Shown here: positions 1 through 10,611 of the stretch, piece by piece | Layout of the letters: every line of letters starts with the position of its first letter | How positions within the stretch are numbered: position 1 is the stretch's first letter | Assembly: GCA_033032865.1 (NCBI GenBank) | Contig: JAWHQI010000099.1 | Location: forward strand, 6,031,501 to 6,095,500 | From: Dactylorhiza incarnata | Lineage: Eukaryota > Streptophyta > Magnoliopsida > Asparagales > Orchidaceae | DNA: 64,000 nt | Direction of reading: 5' to 3' | Notes under the pieces: model-generated | What the model saw: only the letters and a program-made list of their open reading frames with translations | Database searches by the model: none | What the model was told of the DNA's origin: nothing | Program-made: the position numbers and the translations under genes

Positions 1-89
1 AAATTCCTTTTTCATATATATGTGTAAGTATCCATCTGCAAAAGCTTTATATATCATCGGCAATGCGATAAAAAAGGGAGCCATGCCGA

Positions 90-2025
90 CTAGGCATCAT
101 CATCTCCATCCTCGCCGTCGATATCGACGTCCTCCTCATCCTCGTCCTCGTCCTCGTCCTCGTCATCAACGTCGTCTTCATCATCGTCATCCTCATCATC
201 ATCGACGTCTTCATCATTGTTGTCCTCTTTCCCGCTTGACCGGGGAGCGGGAGCGCGAATAGGAGAGGTGGACTCCTCGACGAGCAGAGCCGGGATGATT
301 TCCATCACCGTCAGGTTCATCACCTATGGCATGAGATGGCCTTTAGCTCGCAACCTGCTCAGGACAAATTTCCCAGTTGCTCGCGCGATCTCCTGGCGAA
401 TCTGAGGCATTTCATCATCGTGCATCCAGATCTTCTTGCCTTCGCAGGGAGGATCTGTCGTGGAAGGTTGTTGCTCAGAAAGCCGAGTTTCCAGCTCGAC
501 AATCCTCACTTGGGTGGCCTCCAGAGCTGCCTGAGTGTCCTCCAGCTCCTTCTCGAGCTGCAACATCCTCTAGGATACCACCACCTCATCCTCCTGCAAG
601 CAAAGCAAATGATCGTTAGCACGATAGTCGGCAATATGCGAGCAGCGACAAAGCGACCTACGTCATGCCGATAGGCAAGTACCTTAAACTGTTGGACCTG
701 CAGACCCAGCGAGATGGCCTTCTAGCCCAACTTCTTCAGTCACTCCTCCGACTCAAGCAGACGCTTTGTCGTCTGGTGGCAGAGCTCGGTACATAGTAGG
801 AGTGAGCGCGAGCTCTGGTGAGCCAGATACTCGGCGGAGACGTCCTGCAAAGCCTCGGCATCGGCACGACCATAAAGGGCAAATGTAACATCGAATGCCT
901 CGCCCTTATCCTCCCAATCCTCCGACCAGGCGGGGAGGTTGGAGCTCAGAGTCACCTCACGGGCGCTCTCCGCCCAGGTCCCCAACGGGCGACCATAGAC
1001 ATCCTCGCTGCGGAGGCCTTCATTGAAATTTGGATGGCTTTGAGGCTCGCCAGCCTCGGAAGGATCAGCTTTCGCGTCCAGATTCCTGGTTTTGACCTCC
1101 TTCCTCTTCCTCGCAGGCTCCTGGGACTTGCCCTTGCCCTTCCATTTCTTGGATGGCCCAGGCTCCTCGCCGGTGACTACCAGGTCTTTGGCGACCTGCG
1201 ACAAGTCAGCGAGCTCGGTTGCCAAACCTACGCCTGCAGGAGGAGAAACCTCCTTCACCAAGGGGAGAGGCTCGCACGGCAGAGTGTGAGTAGCTGCAGA
1301 AGACAGAAGAAAAGGTCAGTCGGCGTTCAAAGCGAAGGGCGAGTATAGCAGAAACTCGCTTAGTAATTCACCTTCACTCGGGAAAACCTCGACGAGTACG
1401 TCTACGTGCCTTCCCCAGTAGACAACATCGAAGCGGAGACCACGGAATTGGCCAAGGAGCTTCTCGCGAGCCTCCTACAAGAAGGGAAGCACGAAGATAT
1501 GCTCGGGCGGATGGTAGGAAGTGCGAGGAATGGACTCGAAGTCGCCGCTGATGACGACCAGCTGCTCGCCCCAGCGATGGTTCTTGTTCGCCATGCCAAC
1601 CAGCGTGCAAACATGGCTGCGATGCCATCGCCGGTGGCCATGAAGCTGAAAACTCGCCTGAAGAAGGAGAGATCAAAGGCGATCTTCTCTTCTCGCAAGA
1701 AGCAAAGAAGGCCGATGATCATCATCATCCCATTCGGGTTGATCTGGGCGGGGACTATCCCGAAGTAGCGCGGAATTTGGCATAATTCTTGCCACAACGG
1801 TAGTCGCAGGCCGACCTCGAAATGGCAGATGGGGCACATGATCCCGCCATCTGGACTGCTATTGAGGCGCTCACTCTGGCGAGGAAGCCTAGCCGAGTAT
1901 CCAGGGGAAAGGTACTTGTCCGAAAAATCGTCCAAGTCCTTTTGCCCAGTGGTCTCCTTCTTGAAGTTCGTAGTCGCAAAATTCTTCGCGTGATTCGCAT
2001 CCCAAATAGCAGCTTCATCGACCAT
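90..2025 (-). pseudogene. TL1 antisense gene 2: plant 'putative gypsy-type transposon' (Transposase_28-like) protein
   Basis: The gene lies antisense to the retroelement. I place the start at 2025 (MVDEAA), matching MVGEAE in the TL2 copy. Exon 1 (2025-1372) holds the family core, with GLRLPLWQELCQ and RYFGIVPAQINPNG uninterrupted. It is followed by a GT-AG intron at 1371-1294 (78 bp, phase 1), exon 2 (1293-683), a second intron at 682-594 (89 bp, phase 0) and exon 3 (593-90). Exon phases agree throughout. The C-terminus has a heptad-rich coiled coil (LQLEKELEDTQAALEATQ) and a run of Asp/Glu. Damage seen: a frameshift near 1600-1620, TGA at 740-742 and two TAG codons near the second intron. 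The molecular function of this family is unknown. Confidence 0.7.
110..232 (-). repeat. Low-complexity acidic tail coding tract
   Basis: Near-perfect GAC/GAG/GAT codon repeats (seen on the plus strand as cctcgtc and catcatc) encode about 40 Asp/Glu residues at the C-terminus of the TL1 antisense protein. Plus-strand reading gives His/Pro/Arg-rich shadow ORFs that I do not accept as genes. Confidence 0.75.
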
Positions 2026-2138
2026 CCTGGAAGCGAGGAAGAGAATAATCGGCGAGTATATGATGCAAGAAGAAGAGAATAGTCGCACAAAGAAGGGTAT
2101 TGTCGCTGAAAGCGTAATAAATACCTACCCACCACCCC

Positions 2139-2146
2139 TATTTATA
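2139..2146 (-). promoter_or_regulatory. TATA box of TL1 antisense gene 2
   Basis: TATAAATA on the minus strand, about 115 bases before the chosen ATG at 2025. The TL2 copy has the same octamer about 125 bases before its ATG, which supports the call. Confidence 0.6.
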
Positions 2147-2605
2147 GGCGGAGGTGAGAGAAGGGAGTTTGACTACCCCAGTGCGACTAGGTAATCGGGA
2201 TGGAGAGTATTCCGAGGAAGTCGCCATTTTCGTGATATACGATCAAAAGTGCCGACCTTCAGCATGCGAGGACCTGCAAATAGAAACACAGCCACCCGCC
2301 AACAACATGCGACATTCCAAACAAGCAAATACTCGCAAGCATTGAAGAATAAAAGAAAAGAGCAGCAAATCAAACGCAAGTATTAATACTCGCCAAATAA
2401 ATATTACAAAGAGATATTGCCTTAATTACATAATCGCCAAAGGCGTCCTACTCAACATCAAGCGACAAAAAAATTATTAATAATAAAGCTACGGAGGCCC
2501 ATGTATAGTCTCATGGGGATCAAGAGTCTGAGGATGTCGCCTAACCCAGCCCAAGCTGCGTGCGCGCTTGAAGTGCTCCAAGTCCAGCGACATCGCATCC
2601 TCGCC
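2147..2605. other. Spacer between the two TL1 antisense genes
   Basis: AT-richer spacer with no supported gene. It holds scattered ACTCGC/GCGAG motifs typical of this element and would contain the upstream region of gene 2 and the 3' end of gene 1. Confidence 0.5.
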
Positions 2606-3119
2606 CTAACGCAGCTGATCCTCCATCCTCGCTAGTCGGCCGACCAAGCCCATGCTCTCCCACATTCTGACCATCTCGTCATGATGGAGTTGTTGGCGAT
2701 GCTCGATCCGCGCACCCTGGCGTTCCAAGTCGTTGATGGAGTGGAAGCAAGATTCCATGCTAGCTAGCCAAGTTTCGAACTCCTCCATCCTAGTGACTCC
2801 CACCTCTAGCCCGGCGAGGCGGTGATGTGGCTCGTTGACCATCAGGTGCTTTACCTTCGCCTCCAGCTCAAGGTATGCACGAGCGACCTTTTCTTGATAT
2901 TCGCGGGGCGGGAGTCCGATGACGTCGATCAACGCCCCCCTGGCGTAGTAACGCGAGCTGCAATCAAAGATAGAAGCGACAACGTCAAACAGCAAAACCA
3001 TCAAAAAAAGAAGCAACTATCAAAGAAAGCAATGATTACCAGTCTGAGGAACGTCGCTCCTTGCATCGCGTCGAGGGCTGCGAGAGCGTCCCCGCCGAGG
3101 ACTCTTACCTCGGCATGGG
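2606..3119 (-). pseudogene. TL1 antisense gene 1, C-terminal part
   Basis: The reading frame ending at 2606 encodes a coiled-coil segment (EYQEKVARAYLELEAKVKHL and following heptads). A GT-AG intron fits at 3039-2958 (82 bp), joining it to an upstream exon with RVLGGDALAALDAMQGATF. SIRE1 cuts that exon at 3119 (target site ATGGG at 3115-3119), and the gene resumes at 12443. The matching TL2 region is 31815-32568. No known function is recognised; it may be a dimerising protein. Confidence 0.55.
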
Positions 3120-3354
3120 TGTTAGTAATGGAATGTTCACCTAGAGGGGGGGTGTTAGGTGATCTGGGTTCTTTGTAAGTTATTTGCGCGCGATTCAAAT
3201 ATTCAAGCACAGAACAAAAATTATTGCACAGATAAGGCACACCAGGCGACACAAGATCTATAGAGGTTCCTCAAGACCGGGTGTCTTGAGTAGTCCTCTA
3301 TCCCTATGCGCCTACCCAGCAGTGTGCTAGGATGGTCAAACGCCGCCAAAAACT

Positions 3355-3690
3355 TCAGGCCCTCAAGCCTTACAACACAGACCCGCAAGTACAACAACCT
3401 AGGCCCGCAAGCCCCTACTGCCCCCGAGCCCGCAAGCTCGACACTCAGGCCCTCAAGCCCTACACAACACAGATCCGCAAGTCCTGTGCCTACAGCCTAG
3501 GCCCGCAAGCCCCTACTGCGCCTGAGCCCTCAAGCTCGACAAGATCGGACCCGCAAGTCCACTGCCCTGGCCCTCAAGCCTCACAGCTCTCCAGCCCTCA
3601 AGCTAGACGGTGTCGGACCCACAAGTCCACTGCCCTGGCCCTCAAGCCTCACAGCTCTCCAGCCCTCAAGATAGACAAATAGGCCCGCAA
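3355..3690 (-). repeat. CTCAAG/CGCAAG short-repeat array in SIRE1 3' LTR
   Basis: The plus strand shows repeated GGCCCGCAAG, GGCCCTCAAG, GACCCGCAAG and similar units about 15-40 bases apart. It lies downstream of the TATA box, so it would be transcribed. The second copy is at 10856-11190. Confidence 0.7.
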
Positions 3691-4134
3691 GCCTTTATAA
3701 GAGATTACAGTAAAAGAACTGTTTCTTCTGCCGGATGAAGATTGGCAACTTTAGTCTGTTGAAGATCGGCTTCTTAAGGTTGAAGAAGATGCTTCTGAAT
3801 CAGATCTTGAGCGCACAGTTCTTCTTCAATCTTTTGTTATCCTGATAAGGATTGACTTCTTATCAGTCGATGGAGATGACTGCTTCTTCTTTTTCACTTT
3901 TCTTTCTTGCGCCGCTTTTACTGTTCTATTTTCTGTATGCGCAAGTTCTTTCGAATTGATCGATTGATACCGCATTAGGGCAACCTCTTATCTCTTTTAT
4001 AAGACTGCGAGGTCCCCAACGGTCTTATAAAAAAGTTCCTTAAGTGTCAGACGCTCCTTTCCTTAAGAGCACGCACTGATTAGACAATCAGGCGGCGGCA
4101 TTAAATGCTGACAGCGCGTCCGCAACTTTTGAAT

Positions 4135-4830
4135 CTGTCTCGACGATATTTCCATTGTTACGACGACATAGATGATATCTCGATGATAGGACTTTGTCGA
4201 TGCCTTACGCCTTGTTAGATCTTCAATTCTTCTTGCTTCTACCTCTGATACTGGTATCTCGACGATACGAGACATTCTGACGCTTCTGCATAGACGACGA
4301 TATGCTATCTCTGACTGTGTCATCGTAATCACCTTGTTCTCTCGACGACATGAGTGATAACATATCGACAGATCATATTTTAGCAGCTGCTTATCTTCAG
4401 CTGTCCTTCTTCAGTCTTCTCGACGACATGCCTTCTTTACGACGATGTTCGATGCCATCAGTCATACTTAGCCTTTTCAGCGACAAGGCTTCTACACGAT
4501 TATGTCTGTTCTTCTCGACGACAAGGCCACTTTGGTGAAGTCGACGATACTGCATCTTCTTGACGACATTTCTTCCTTTTGTCTTCATTATTCTCTGCGT
4601 TCAACGAACGACAATCTTCGTTCGACGAACAACATTCTTCGATCGACGAGCTTTATTCTTCTGTCCCGTCTCTGCATTCGATGAACTTGCTAAGTTTCAG
4701 CGTTCGACGATCTTGCTTCTGCGTTCGTCGAACATGCCAAGTCTCAGCGGTCGTCGATCTTCCTTCCGAGTTTGACGAACTTCATTCTTCGTTCGACGAA
4801 CTTCCTTCTGCGTTCGACGAATCTTGTTCT
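4135..4830 (-). repeat. TCGACGACA and TTCGACGAAC motif arrays, SIRE1 3' LTR U3
   Basis: About eleven TCTCGACGAYA-like units (4135-4590) are followed by about ten GTTCGACGAAC-like units (4597-4830). All lie upstream of the LTR TATA box in transcript sense, as expected of enhancer-type repeats. Confidence 0.7.
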
Positions 4831-4939
4831 ACTAACTTCCTGAGATTTATAAGCTAGAGAAGTGATCAAATACAAAGTGAAGTTTTCTTGACTTGGTGAC
4901 TTCTTCAAATCAGGAATCATGTGGGCAAGATTCCCAACA

Positions 4940-5190
4940 ATCTCCCCCTATTTGAAGAAGTCAGAATCTCAATTCAAGACTACTTTCACTTGACAACAAA
5001 TATTATAATCTTAACTTTGAGCATGTAAGATTGTACTTATCTTTGCTGAACTCTCTGAGTACATCAAGCTTGTAGCTCCCCCTTGATTTGATGTCTCTTC
5101 TTTTATGGCTCCCCCTACTTCTTTTCTCCCCCTATCTTTGAGGTCTTCTGGAACTCTTCTTTTAGTAGACAATAGTCCAAGGCTCCCCCT
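4940..5190 (-). promoter_or_regulatory. Cluster of five polypurine tracts before SIRE1 3' LTR
   Basis: Minus-strand AGGGGGAG tracts at about 4941-4950, 5076-5083, 5108-5116, 5126-5133 and 5182-5190. The first abuts the LTR and is the functional PPT position. Multiplied PPTs are an established Sirevirus trait. The rest of 5191-5272 is untranslated. Confidence 0.8.
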
Positions 5191-5272
5191 TGCTCGGTCA
5201 CAGTTCATCCCAATCCTGAGAGATTTTCTAACTAAGCATCTAGAAAGGGATTAGTAAAAAATAAGTAGAGGA

Positions 5273-6940
5273 TTACTCTAAGTTTAACATCCCCAGTTGG
5301 AATTTGAAGAAATTAAACTTAGCTTCATCTAGGGGCTTTGTAAATATATCAGCCACTTGTTTGTCTGTTGGGACAAACTCAAGGGTGATATCTTCATTTT
5401 CCACATGCTCCCTGATGAAGTGATACCTGATCTCAATATGCTTAGTCCTACTGTGAGAGACAGGGTTCTTAGCAATGGAAATTGCACTTGACGAGTCATA
5501 AAATAGGGGTGTTTTGGTCATCTTTAGGTTGTAGTCTTCAAGTTGATGTTTGATCCATAGCAGTTGAGCACAGCAGCTCCCACCAGAGATATACTCTGAT
5601 TCTGCTGTTGAGATTGCCACACTAGTCTGCTTCATACTGCTCCAAGAGATCAGTCTTCCACCAAGGAATTGACATGTCCCTGATGTACTCTTCCTGTCTT
5701 CCTTGCACCCTGCATAATCTGCATCTGAATAGCCAGTTAGTTCACATCCATTGTTCCTAGGGTACCATAAGCCAAGATTTGATGTACCCTTTAGGTATCT
5801 TAAGATTCTCTTGACAGAGACATGATGAGATTCCTTAGGATTCACTTGATATCTAGCACAGACACATGCAGCAAACATTATGTCAGACATACTTGCAGTT
5901 AGATAGAGCAAAGATCCAATCATGCATCTGTACTTGGTTTCATCAAAGGGTATGCCCTTCTCATCCTTGTCCAGAGACACATTGGTTCCCATTGGAGTCT
6001 TCATTGAAGAAGCACTCTCCAATCCAAATTTCTTGACTAGCTCCCTAGTGAACTTGGTCTGGGAGATGAATATACCATCTTCAGATTGTTTCACTTGGAG
6101 ACCTAGGAAGTATTTGAGCTCACCCATACTTCTCATCTCAAACATTTCTTGCATCAAGTTGGCAAACTTTTTGCAGAGATTGTTATCTGTAAAGCCAAAA
6201 ATGATGTCATCCACATAGATCTGTACTAGCAAGATCTTGCCCTTCACTTCCCTTAGGAACAATATTTTATCAATCTTTTCCCTTGAGAACTTGTTCTCAA
6301 TTAGAAAGCTTGACAGAGTTTCATACCAGGCCCTAGGTGCCTACTTTAAGCCATAAAGAGCTTTTCTAAGAAAATAAACATAATCAGGATGAGTAGAATC
6401 TACAAAACCTGATGGCTGCTCTACATATACCTCCTCTTTGAGGTCACCATTTATAAAGGCTGACTTCACATCCATCTGGTAGACCTTGAAACCTTGGTAT
6501 GCTGCATAGGCTAGAAACAGTCTTATTGCTTCCAGTCTGGCTACTGGAGCAAATGTCTCATCAAAATCTATCCATTCCTCTTGCCTGTATCCTTTTGCCA
6601 CTAGCCTTGCTTTATTCTTAGTGATGATTCCATTTTCATCCAACTTGTTTCTGTAGACCCATTTAGTTCCTATGATGTTCTGTCCTAGGGGTCTTGAAAC
6701 CAGTTTCCAAACCTTGCATCTCTTAAACTGGTTCAGTTCCTCCTGCATTGCTGCAATCCAAAATGGATCCTGATTCGCTTCCTCAAATTTCTTGGGTTCA
6801 ATTTGAGAGAGAAAGCTCAGGTACAATGCTTCATTTGTAGCTCTGCTCCTTGTCATCACACCTTGGTTGACATTTCCAATTATCTGTTCTTGGGGATGAT
6901 CTCTTACTTGTTTCAAGGCAGTTGGTAGTATTCTGGGCAC
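5273..6940 (-). pseudogene. SIRE1 reverse transcriptase and RNase H
   Basis: 3' half of the copia pol, which converts the RNA genome to DNA. Seen: RT fingers with [33 protein letters not shown], the catalytic IYVDD motif, and RNase H with GYSDADYAGCKEDRKSTSG, STAESEY, and TKHIEIRYHFIREHVE. It ends at 5273. TAG at 6341-6343 splits it in the family's GLKQAPRAWY motif, where CAG (Gln) is expected. The two halves are otherwise in one frame and each is long and well conserved, so inactivation is probably not very old. Confidence 0.9.
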
Positions 6941-8440
6941 TTATGCATTAACAACTTCTTCAGGTTGCATTTCTTCAGCCGTTTCTGAACTTTCTGCAGG
7001 TTTTTCCTCGATTTCGACTATCACTGACTGATTCTTATCTCTGAGTGAGGTGCCAGCATTATCTTCAATGGATAACTTCTCTATTCACTCCACTGTACCT
7101 GCATTCACTAGAGAACTAGACCAGCCCTTATGTATAAGGCTAGTCTCATCAAATACCACATGAACAGATACTTCCACTGCTTGGTTATTGATGTTGTACA
7201 CTCTATAGGCTTTGTTATGAGAGTTGTAGCCAACAAAAATACCCTCACTGCTTTTCTCAGCAAACTTAGTTAGCTTGGATTTCCCATTATTAAGGACATA
7301 TCATTTGCTACCAAAGATCCTAAAGTAGGATAAGGTTGGTTTTCTTCCCTTCATTAACTCATAAGGAGTTTTCTTATGGACTTTGATGATGGAAGCCCTG
7401 TTTATCACATGACAAGCTGTATTGACAGCCTCTGCCCAGAAGTATTCTGGTAGAGAGGAGTCACTTAGCATTGTCCTACTGGACTCTATCAAGGTTCTGT
7501 TCTTCCTTTCAGCAACCCCATTCTGTTGAGGAGTTCTGGGTGAGGAGAATTCTTGGGAGATACCTAGTTCTTGGCATAATTCTGTCATGGCCCCTGACTA
7601 AAATTCTATCCCATGGTCACTTCTGTGTTTGACCACAGTACAGTCCATCTCATTCTGGATCTGTCTGACAAAAATTTTCAAGATATCTAGGGTATTTGAT
7701 TTCTTTTTGAGGAAGAATACCCAAGTGAACCTTGAATAATCATCAACAACTACAAGGGTATAGGTCTTCCCTCCTAAGCTATGAACTGACATAGGACCAA
7801 ACAAATCCAGGTGCAGTAGAAATAAACACCTAGAGGACTCTTTATTAAATATGCTTTTAAAGCTGGTCCTAGTCTGCTTTCTAAGTTGGCAAGCTTGACA
7901 TGGACCATCTTAGATGCACTTAATATCAGGTCCATTTCTAACTAGGTTTTGTGAGAAAATCTTGCCTATTGTCTTATAGTTGATATGTGCAAGTCTCTTG
8001 TGCCATTGAACATAGAGAGCCTCTTTGCCATCAGCCATAAGACATATGGGCATGGAAGAATTTGTATTGAAAAAATTTAAACAATAAATATTCCCACTCC
8101 TAGTGCCAGTTAAGGTAGCCTCAGAATCTAAGGACTTCTTAATTAGACACTTGTCTTTGTGGAAGGTAATAACAAAGCCTAAGTCACAGAGTTGACTTAT
8201 GCTTATGAGATTGTGTTTCAATCCCTCCACATAAGCCACCCTTGTGATGGTAACTAACCCATTTGAGATGCTGCCATAGCCCCTGGTCACTCCCTTTTCT
8301 GAACCTCCAAAAATCACTGTTGGTCCATTCTCCACAGGGGTGAACTCCTTCAAGTACCTTCTGACTCCAGTTATGTGCCTGGAGAAGCCACTGTACAAAT
8401 ACCAAATTGGAGATTGGTTGGCATTTGGACCTACCTGCAA
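6941..8440 (-). pseudogene. SIRE1 protease, GAG-pre-integrase and integrase
   Basis: 5' half of pol. The protease motif reads WYLYSGFSRHITG, with Tyr in place of the catalytic Asp expected in WYLDSG. GAG-pre-integrase is visible in VQWHKRLAHINYKTI. The integrase core is split over 7598-7804 and 7301-7588 (RSDHGIEF, FSSPRTPQQNGVAERKNRTL). 6941-7300 still translates into the integrase C-terminal region and linker to RT but has stops. Inactivated by the Asp-to-Tyr change, several stops and frameshifts. Confidence 0.85.
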
Positions 8441-8446
8441 GACAAA

Positions 8447-10557
8447 TTACTTCCCCTTAGGTACCCAAGATGGATTTGGTCCTCGGTTTCTGTTAGGTTG
8501 ATATAAAGGAACACTAAACCTCAGGGGGTTCTGCACACTCTTTGCATTGAGCCATGTTGGGTTGAACCAATAGTCCAAGGCAAAGTGGCCTACTTTCCCA
8601 CACCACCAGCATTCATGTATGTTGTATCTTCTCTTCTGCTTCACCATCTGAGTGGGGTGGCAGTGTTGATGAGCAGAAGAGCATGCTTCTTGCCTAACAA
8701 ATCTGGGGTGAACCTCATATGTGTGAATTTGGGGTGGAATCGGTCTCACCACATTTTGATTCACCTTCTTGGGAATAGGCTTTGTAGGAACAACCTTTCC
8801 CTTTCTCTTGATTGATGTGGCTGCAGGTTTGTGGGCTGAAGGGCTTGACACCAACACCTTCTTATAGGAAGGTCTAGCTTCAGAATCTTTGCCCGTAACT
8901 GTCTCCCTATTGAAACCAACACCAGCTCTGAACTGTCCAGAGAAGGTATCAATGATAGGCATGATATTTTGGGCATTGAGAAGCTGGATGCAAGTTTCTT
9001 CTCGGCCAACAACATTTCCTCAAGGTCCTTGAATTTGTCCACTTCTTTACTCATAGCAGCCATCTTCTCAGCTGTCTCCTGGAGCTCAGATTGAACAGGC
9101 TTCAAGGAATCTAACTCCTTGTTCTGGACTTTGAGGAGTTTCTTACAGCTTTTGAAGGCTTTCCATAGGGCTTTATATTGCCTTATTAGTTCAGATTCAA
9201 CATCATATTGGGATCTTGAGGCTGTGTTGTTGGCAGCAGACACACCCCCATCATCATGCACAAAATTTGCTACTGATTCAGAATCAGAGTCAGATAGAGG
9301 AGTTCTGTTGTTTACCTTCCCAGGAGAGATGTCATCCTGGTTCCCTTCATTGATGGCCATCAATCCAATAAGTGCCTCGTCCTCAGTCCCAGAGGAGCTT
9401 GAGTCAGAGTCACTCAATGTTCTGGTCTTCTTGGCCACGAACCCTTTTTCAGAGTTCCTCTTGCTCCTTGAGCTTCTTCTTTCTTCATGGTTCCTTGACT
9501 CCTTCTTCTTAGCCATGTGACATGTTTTCCTGTAGGAATAGCAAACAGTATTATTTAAATCATGTCTACTAGAGTTGGATCTGTACCTTCCCTCCCTGGG
9601 AGATTTGGATCTGTCACGATAGTCAGATCTTCTAGAGCTTGAGGAGGAGTTTCTGTGACTGTCCCTCCTCCTTCTGTGTATTAGCTTCCTGAATTGTTTT
9701 GAGAGGAGGGCCACCTCTCTATCAGTATCATCAGAATCAGAAGAGCTGGCTTCTGATTCTTCACTGCTCTCAGATTTTCTCTGAGTTGCAGAGGTCTTTC
9801 CCTTGGCTCTTCTGGTGCTCTCAGCCTTTAGAGCCACAAATCTCTCTCTTGATCTCACTTTTGAGCTTTCTTCTTCAACCTTCCTGGTGTTGAGCTGAAG
9901 TTCATGAGAGAGCAGCTTCCCATACAGATTTTTGGGCTCCATGACACCCAGCTGACCCATCTCTCTGATGGCGCAGATCTTGATGTCCCATTCTTTTGTG
10001 AGGGATCTGAGAAACTTGTCATTTAGATCAGAGTTGGTGAACTCTCTTTCATTGTTTCTCAGACCATTCACTATCTTGAAAAATCTCTCATAGCAGTTGG
10101 AGATTGTTTCATTCTTGCCTTGCTTGAAGGCCTCATACTCTTGGTTGAGAAGGGATTTTCTATCATCCCTTACCTCTTCAGTACCCTCCATGTATACGAT
10201 CAGGGAGTCCCACATCTCCTTGGCCATTTTGCAGTGAATTAGATTTTGGAGGGTTGAGTCATCTACGACACTTACAATGACATTTTGTGCACTCTTATCT
10301 AGGCCTGCCAAGGCTAGCTCATCCTTGGTCATGTCCTCATATTTCTTTACCACCTTCTTTGTTGGATCAACGGTGGAAGTAGTTGTAGGGATAAAGGGAC
10401 CCTGTTGGATTGTCAGATAAATTCTTGGATCAACAGCTTCCATGAACAGCCTAACCCTTTCCTTCCAGATAGGAAAGTTTTCCTTTGAGCAGATTGGAAG
10501 TTTCATGGATCTCATCTCCCGATTCTGATCTCCACCAGCCATAGTGAGTCGTTCCAC
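8447..10557 (-). pseudogene. SIRE1 gag
   Basis: Long Sirevirus-type gag. The N-terminal half is the UBN2/copia gag domain (about residues 15-220, WKERVRLFMEAVDPRIYL). It is followed by a Ser/Arg-rich segment (about 270-340), a degraded first zinc knuckle (CYSYRKTCHMAKKK, two of four ligands lost) and a coiled coil (about 455-530). A frameshift near 8980 moves the frame to 8447-8962, which holds a second knuckle, CWWCGKVGHFALDY, with Tyr for the last Cys. The stop at 8447 precedes protease in another frame. The start is the first ATG after the PBS. Confidence 0.85.
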
Positions 10558-10597
10558 GATCTATATCAGACGGTTAAGTCTTCTTTTGATCAACCTC

Positions 10598-10609
10598 GCT
10601 TTGATACCA
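10598..10609 (-). promoter_or_regulatory. SIRE1 primer-binding site (tRNA-iMet)
   Basis: Minus strand TGGTATCAAAGC, two bases inside the 5' LTR; close to the TGGTATCAGAGC complement of plant initiator-Met tRNA. Confidence 0.85.
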
Positions 10610-10611
10610 CT

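Larger units (their letters stand above)
3120..4939 (-). repeat. SIRE1 3' LTR
   Basis: 1820 bp, begins (minus strand) TGTTGGGAATC and ends ACTAACA. In transcript order it holds a TTCGACGAAC array (4830-4597), a TCGACGACA array (4590-4135), a TATA box (4001-3995) and a CTCAAG/CGCAAG array (3690-3355). Confidence 0.92.

Noticed and set aside
20..619. Plus-strand His/Pro/Arg-rich ORFs
   Set aside because: Shadows of the acidic and coiled-coil exons of the antisense gene.
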